From Candidatus Eiseniibacteriota bacterium (GTDB taxonomy: Bacteria > Eisenbacteria > RBG-16-71-46): a DNA stretch of 8,044 nucleotides. Both the position numbers and the translations under genes were made by a program. Shown one piece after another: positions 7,646-8,044 of this stretch. Below the pieces are notes generated by a model. It did not search any database. It was given only the letters and a program-made list of their open reading frames with translations, and was not told where the DNA came from. The DNA is taken from assembly GCA_005893185.1 (NCBI GenBank), contig VBOS01000220.1, positions 1-8,044 of the forward strand, written 5' to 3'. Every line of letters begins with the position of its first letter. The first letter of the stretch is position 1.

Positions 7646-7747
7646 GGGTTCCCGGGCGGCCTTCGTCCGATCCGCACCGCGACGATCGGCCGGCGGCGAT
7701 CGGTTCCTGATGGGTGTTCGCGCTGCGGCCCGGCGGTCCGGCCCCGC

Positions 7748-7764
7748 GTTCAGCCGCCGTTCAG
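7748..7764 (+). promoter_or_regulatory. OmpR-type operator, GTTCAG-N5-GTTCAG, facing the LmbE-like gene
   Basis: GTTCAGCCGCCGTTCAG contains two identical hexamers 11 bp apart, the same half-sites and spacing as 7629-7645 but oriented to the right. It is placed to act as the -35 region of a promoter with -10 at 7775-7780. This suggests that the deacetylase gene answers to the same regulator as the pump operon. Confidence 0.65.
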
Positions 7765-7774
7765 AGAGTGGCCC

Positions 7775-7780
7775 GATAGT
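7775..7780 (+). promoter_or_regulatory. Possible -10 element of the LmbE-like gene promoter
   Basis: GATAGT matches TATAAT at four of six positions and lies 10 bp after the plus-strand operator, so the second half-site overlaps the expected -35 position. A start near 7787 would give a leader of roughly 88 nt. Confidence 0.45.
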
Positions 7781-7820
7781 CCTGGTGTTCCTGCCGCCGG
7801 GGGCAGCCGGGCGTTCATGC

Positions 7821-7839
7821 GCCGGGTCGGCACCCCGGC
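7821..7839 (+). other. Short GC-rich hairpin in the LmbE-like gene leader
   Basis: GCCGGG (7821-7826) pairs perfectly with CCCGGC (7834-7839) around a 7-nt loop. A weaker 5-bp stem, CTGCC/GGCAG, lies at 7791-7806. Neither has a T-tract, so they are not intrinsic terminators. In DNA this GC-rich such stems arise easily by chance. Confidence 0.25.
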
Positions 7840-7855
7840 CTCGCAGTTACGACGC

Positions 7856-7862
7856 AAGGAGG
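7856..7862 (+). promoter_or_regulatory. Ribosome-binding site of the LmbE-like gene
   Basis: AAGGAGG is a near-perfect anti-Shine-Dalgarno match. It lies 12 nt before GTG 7875, longer than the usual 5-9 nt, but no other in-frame start codon lies closer. Confidence 0.6.
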
Positions 7863-7866
7863 CGGA

Positions 7867-7878
7867 TCACGCGCGTGA
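7867..7878. repeat. 12-bp perfect palindrome over the LmbE-like start codon
   Basis: TCACGCGCGTGA is identical to its reverse complement and includes the GTG start (7875-7877). It could be a dimeric protein-binding site or a small mRNA stem that occludes initiation; it could also be chance in GC-rich DNA. Confidence 0.4.
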
Positions 7879-8044
7879 CTGACGCGAATCGGAATCGCAC
7901 GGCTGCCGACCGTACGCGCCCCCGCATTCTCGTCCTCGCGCCCCATCCGGACGACGAGTCGCTGGCGGTGGGCGGACTCGTGCAGCGGGCGCTCGCCCGG
8001 GGAATCGACCCTCAGCTCGTGTTCGTCACCGACGGCGAGAACAA
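7875..8044 (+). CDS. PIG-L/LmbE-family deacetylase, N-terminal part only
   Basis: From GTG 7875, 56 codons run off the window. After a polar stretch of about 16 residues comes RILVLAPHPDDESLAVGGLVQRALARGIDPQLVFVTDGEN. The strand ending in (A/P)HPDDE is the hallmark of zinc-dependent LmbE/PIG-L amidases that remove N-acetyl groups from amino sugars (MshB, BshB and glycan deacetylases). By family analogy H24 and D27 are zinc ligands and D26 the general base; VTDGE is the second conserved strand. The third zinc-binding His would lie beyond the window. The protein has no signal peptide, so it is probably cytoplasmic. The gene is divergent from the efflux operon with an OmpR-type box and a possible promoter in its leader. 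Its substrate cannot be assigned; thiol-cofactor synthesis and glycan tailoring are both possible. Confidence 0.88.
   Translation, partial: MTDANRNRTAADRTRPRILVLAPHPDDESLAVGGLVQRALARGIDPQLVFVTDGEN

Noticed and set aside
7683..7703. Repeated CGATCGG and GATC-containing inverted repeat
   Set aside because: Arms are only 5-7 bp in very GC-rich DNA and are not positioned relative to a promoter or start.
7703..7720. Further GTTC pairs between the two operators
   Set aside because: Only four bases match and the spacing is 13 bp, not 11, so it does not share the operator geometry.
7796..7826. Three GCCGGG copies in the LmbE-like leader
   Set aside because: Irregular spacing (10 and 15 bp) in a GC-rich leader; most likely composition.

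Overview
The window is very GC-rich DNA packed with genes, apparently from a Gram-negative (diderm) bacterium. An RND efflux pump with its own outer-membrane channel implies a second membrane. Sequence alone does not fix the phylum; the GC content, the start-stop overlaps and the protein style would fit groups such as Gemmatimonadota, Eisenbacteria or Acidobacteriota, but this is a guess.

Almost everything from 1 to 7576 is one minus-strand operon. In transcription order it encodes a TolC-type outer-membrane channel (7576-6233), a periplasmic adaptor lipoprotein (6236-5185), an RND inner-membrane pump (5188-2237), an OmpR-type response regulator (2226-1575), a sensor histidine kinase (1578-238) and the N-terminus of a GT-C/PMT-like glycosyltransferase (241 to beyond position 1). 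Four of the five junctions are ATGA start-stop overlaps; the fifth (pump to regulator) is a 10-bp gap with a ribosome-binding site on the pump stop codon.

Two of these genes are frame-broken as given. The adaptor loses frame next to a 61-bp segment that is also present, 60/61 identical and in the same reading register, inside the outer-membrane channel gene. The response regulator loses frame right after its start, at a point where an 11-bp loss between two short GAAGA repeats would explain it. These could be real mutations or sequencing/assembly errors.

From 7577 to 7874 lies a divergent promoter region. It holds two GTTCAG-N5-GTTCAG direct-repeat boxes with 11-bp periodicity, one facing each way and each 10 bp before a weak -10-like hexamer. 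This is the expected site type for an OmpR-family regulator and suggests that the operon's own two-component system controls both directions. On the plus strand a PIG-L/LmbE-type deacetylase begins at 7875 and runs off the end.

Read together, the window looks like a self-regulated envelope-stress or efflux module. A sensor-regulator pair drives a tripartite pump and, by position, a membrane glycosyltransferase and possibly a sugar deacetylase. The link between efflux and glycan modification is an inference from gene arrangement, not shown by sequence.
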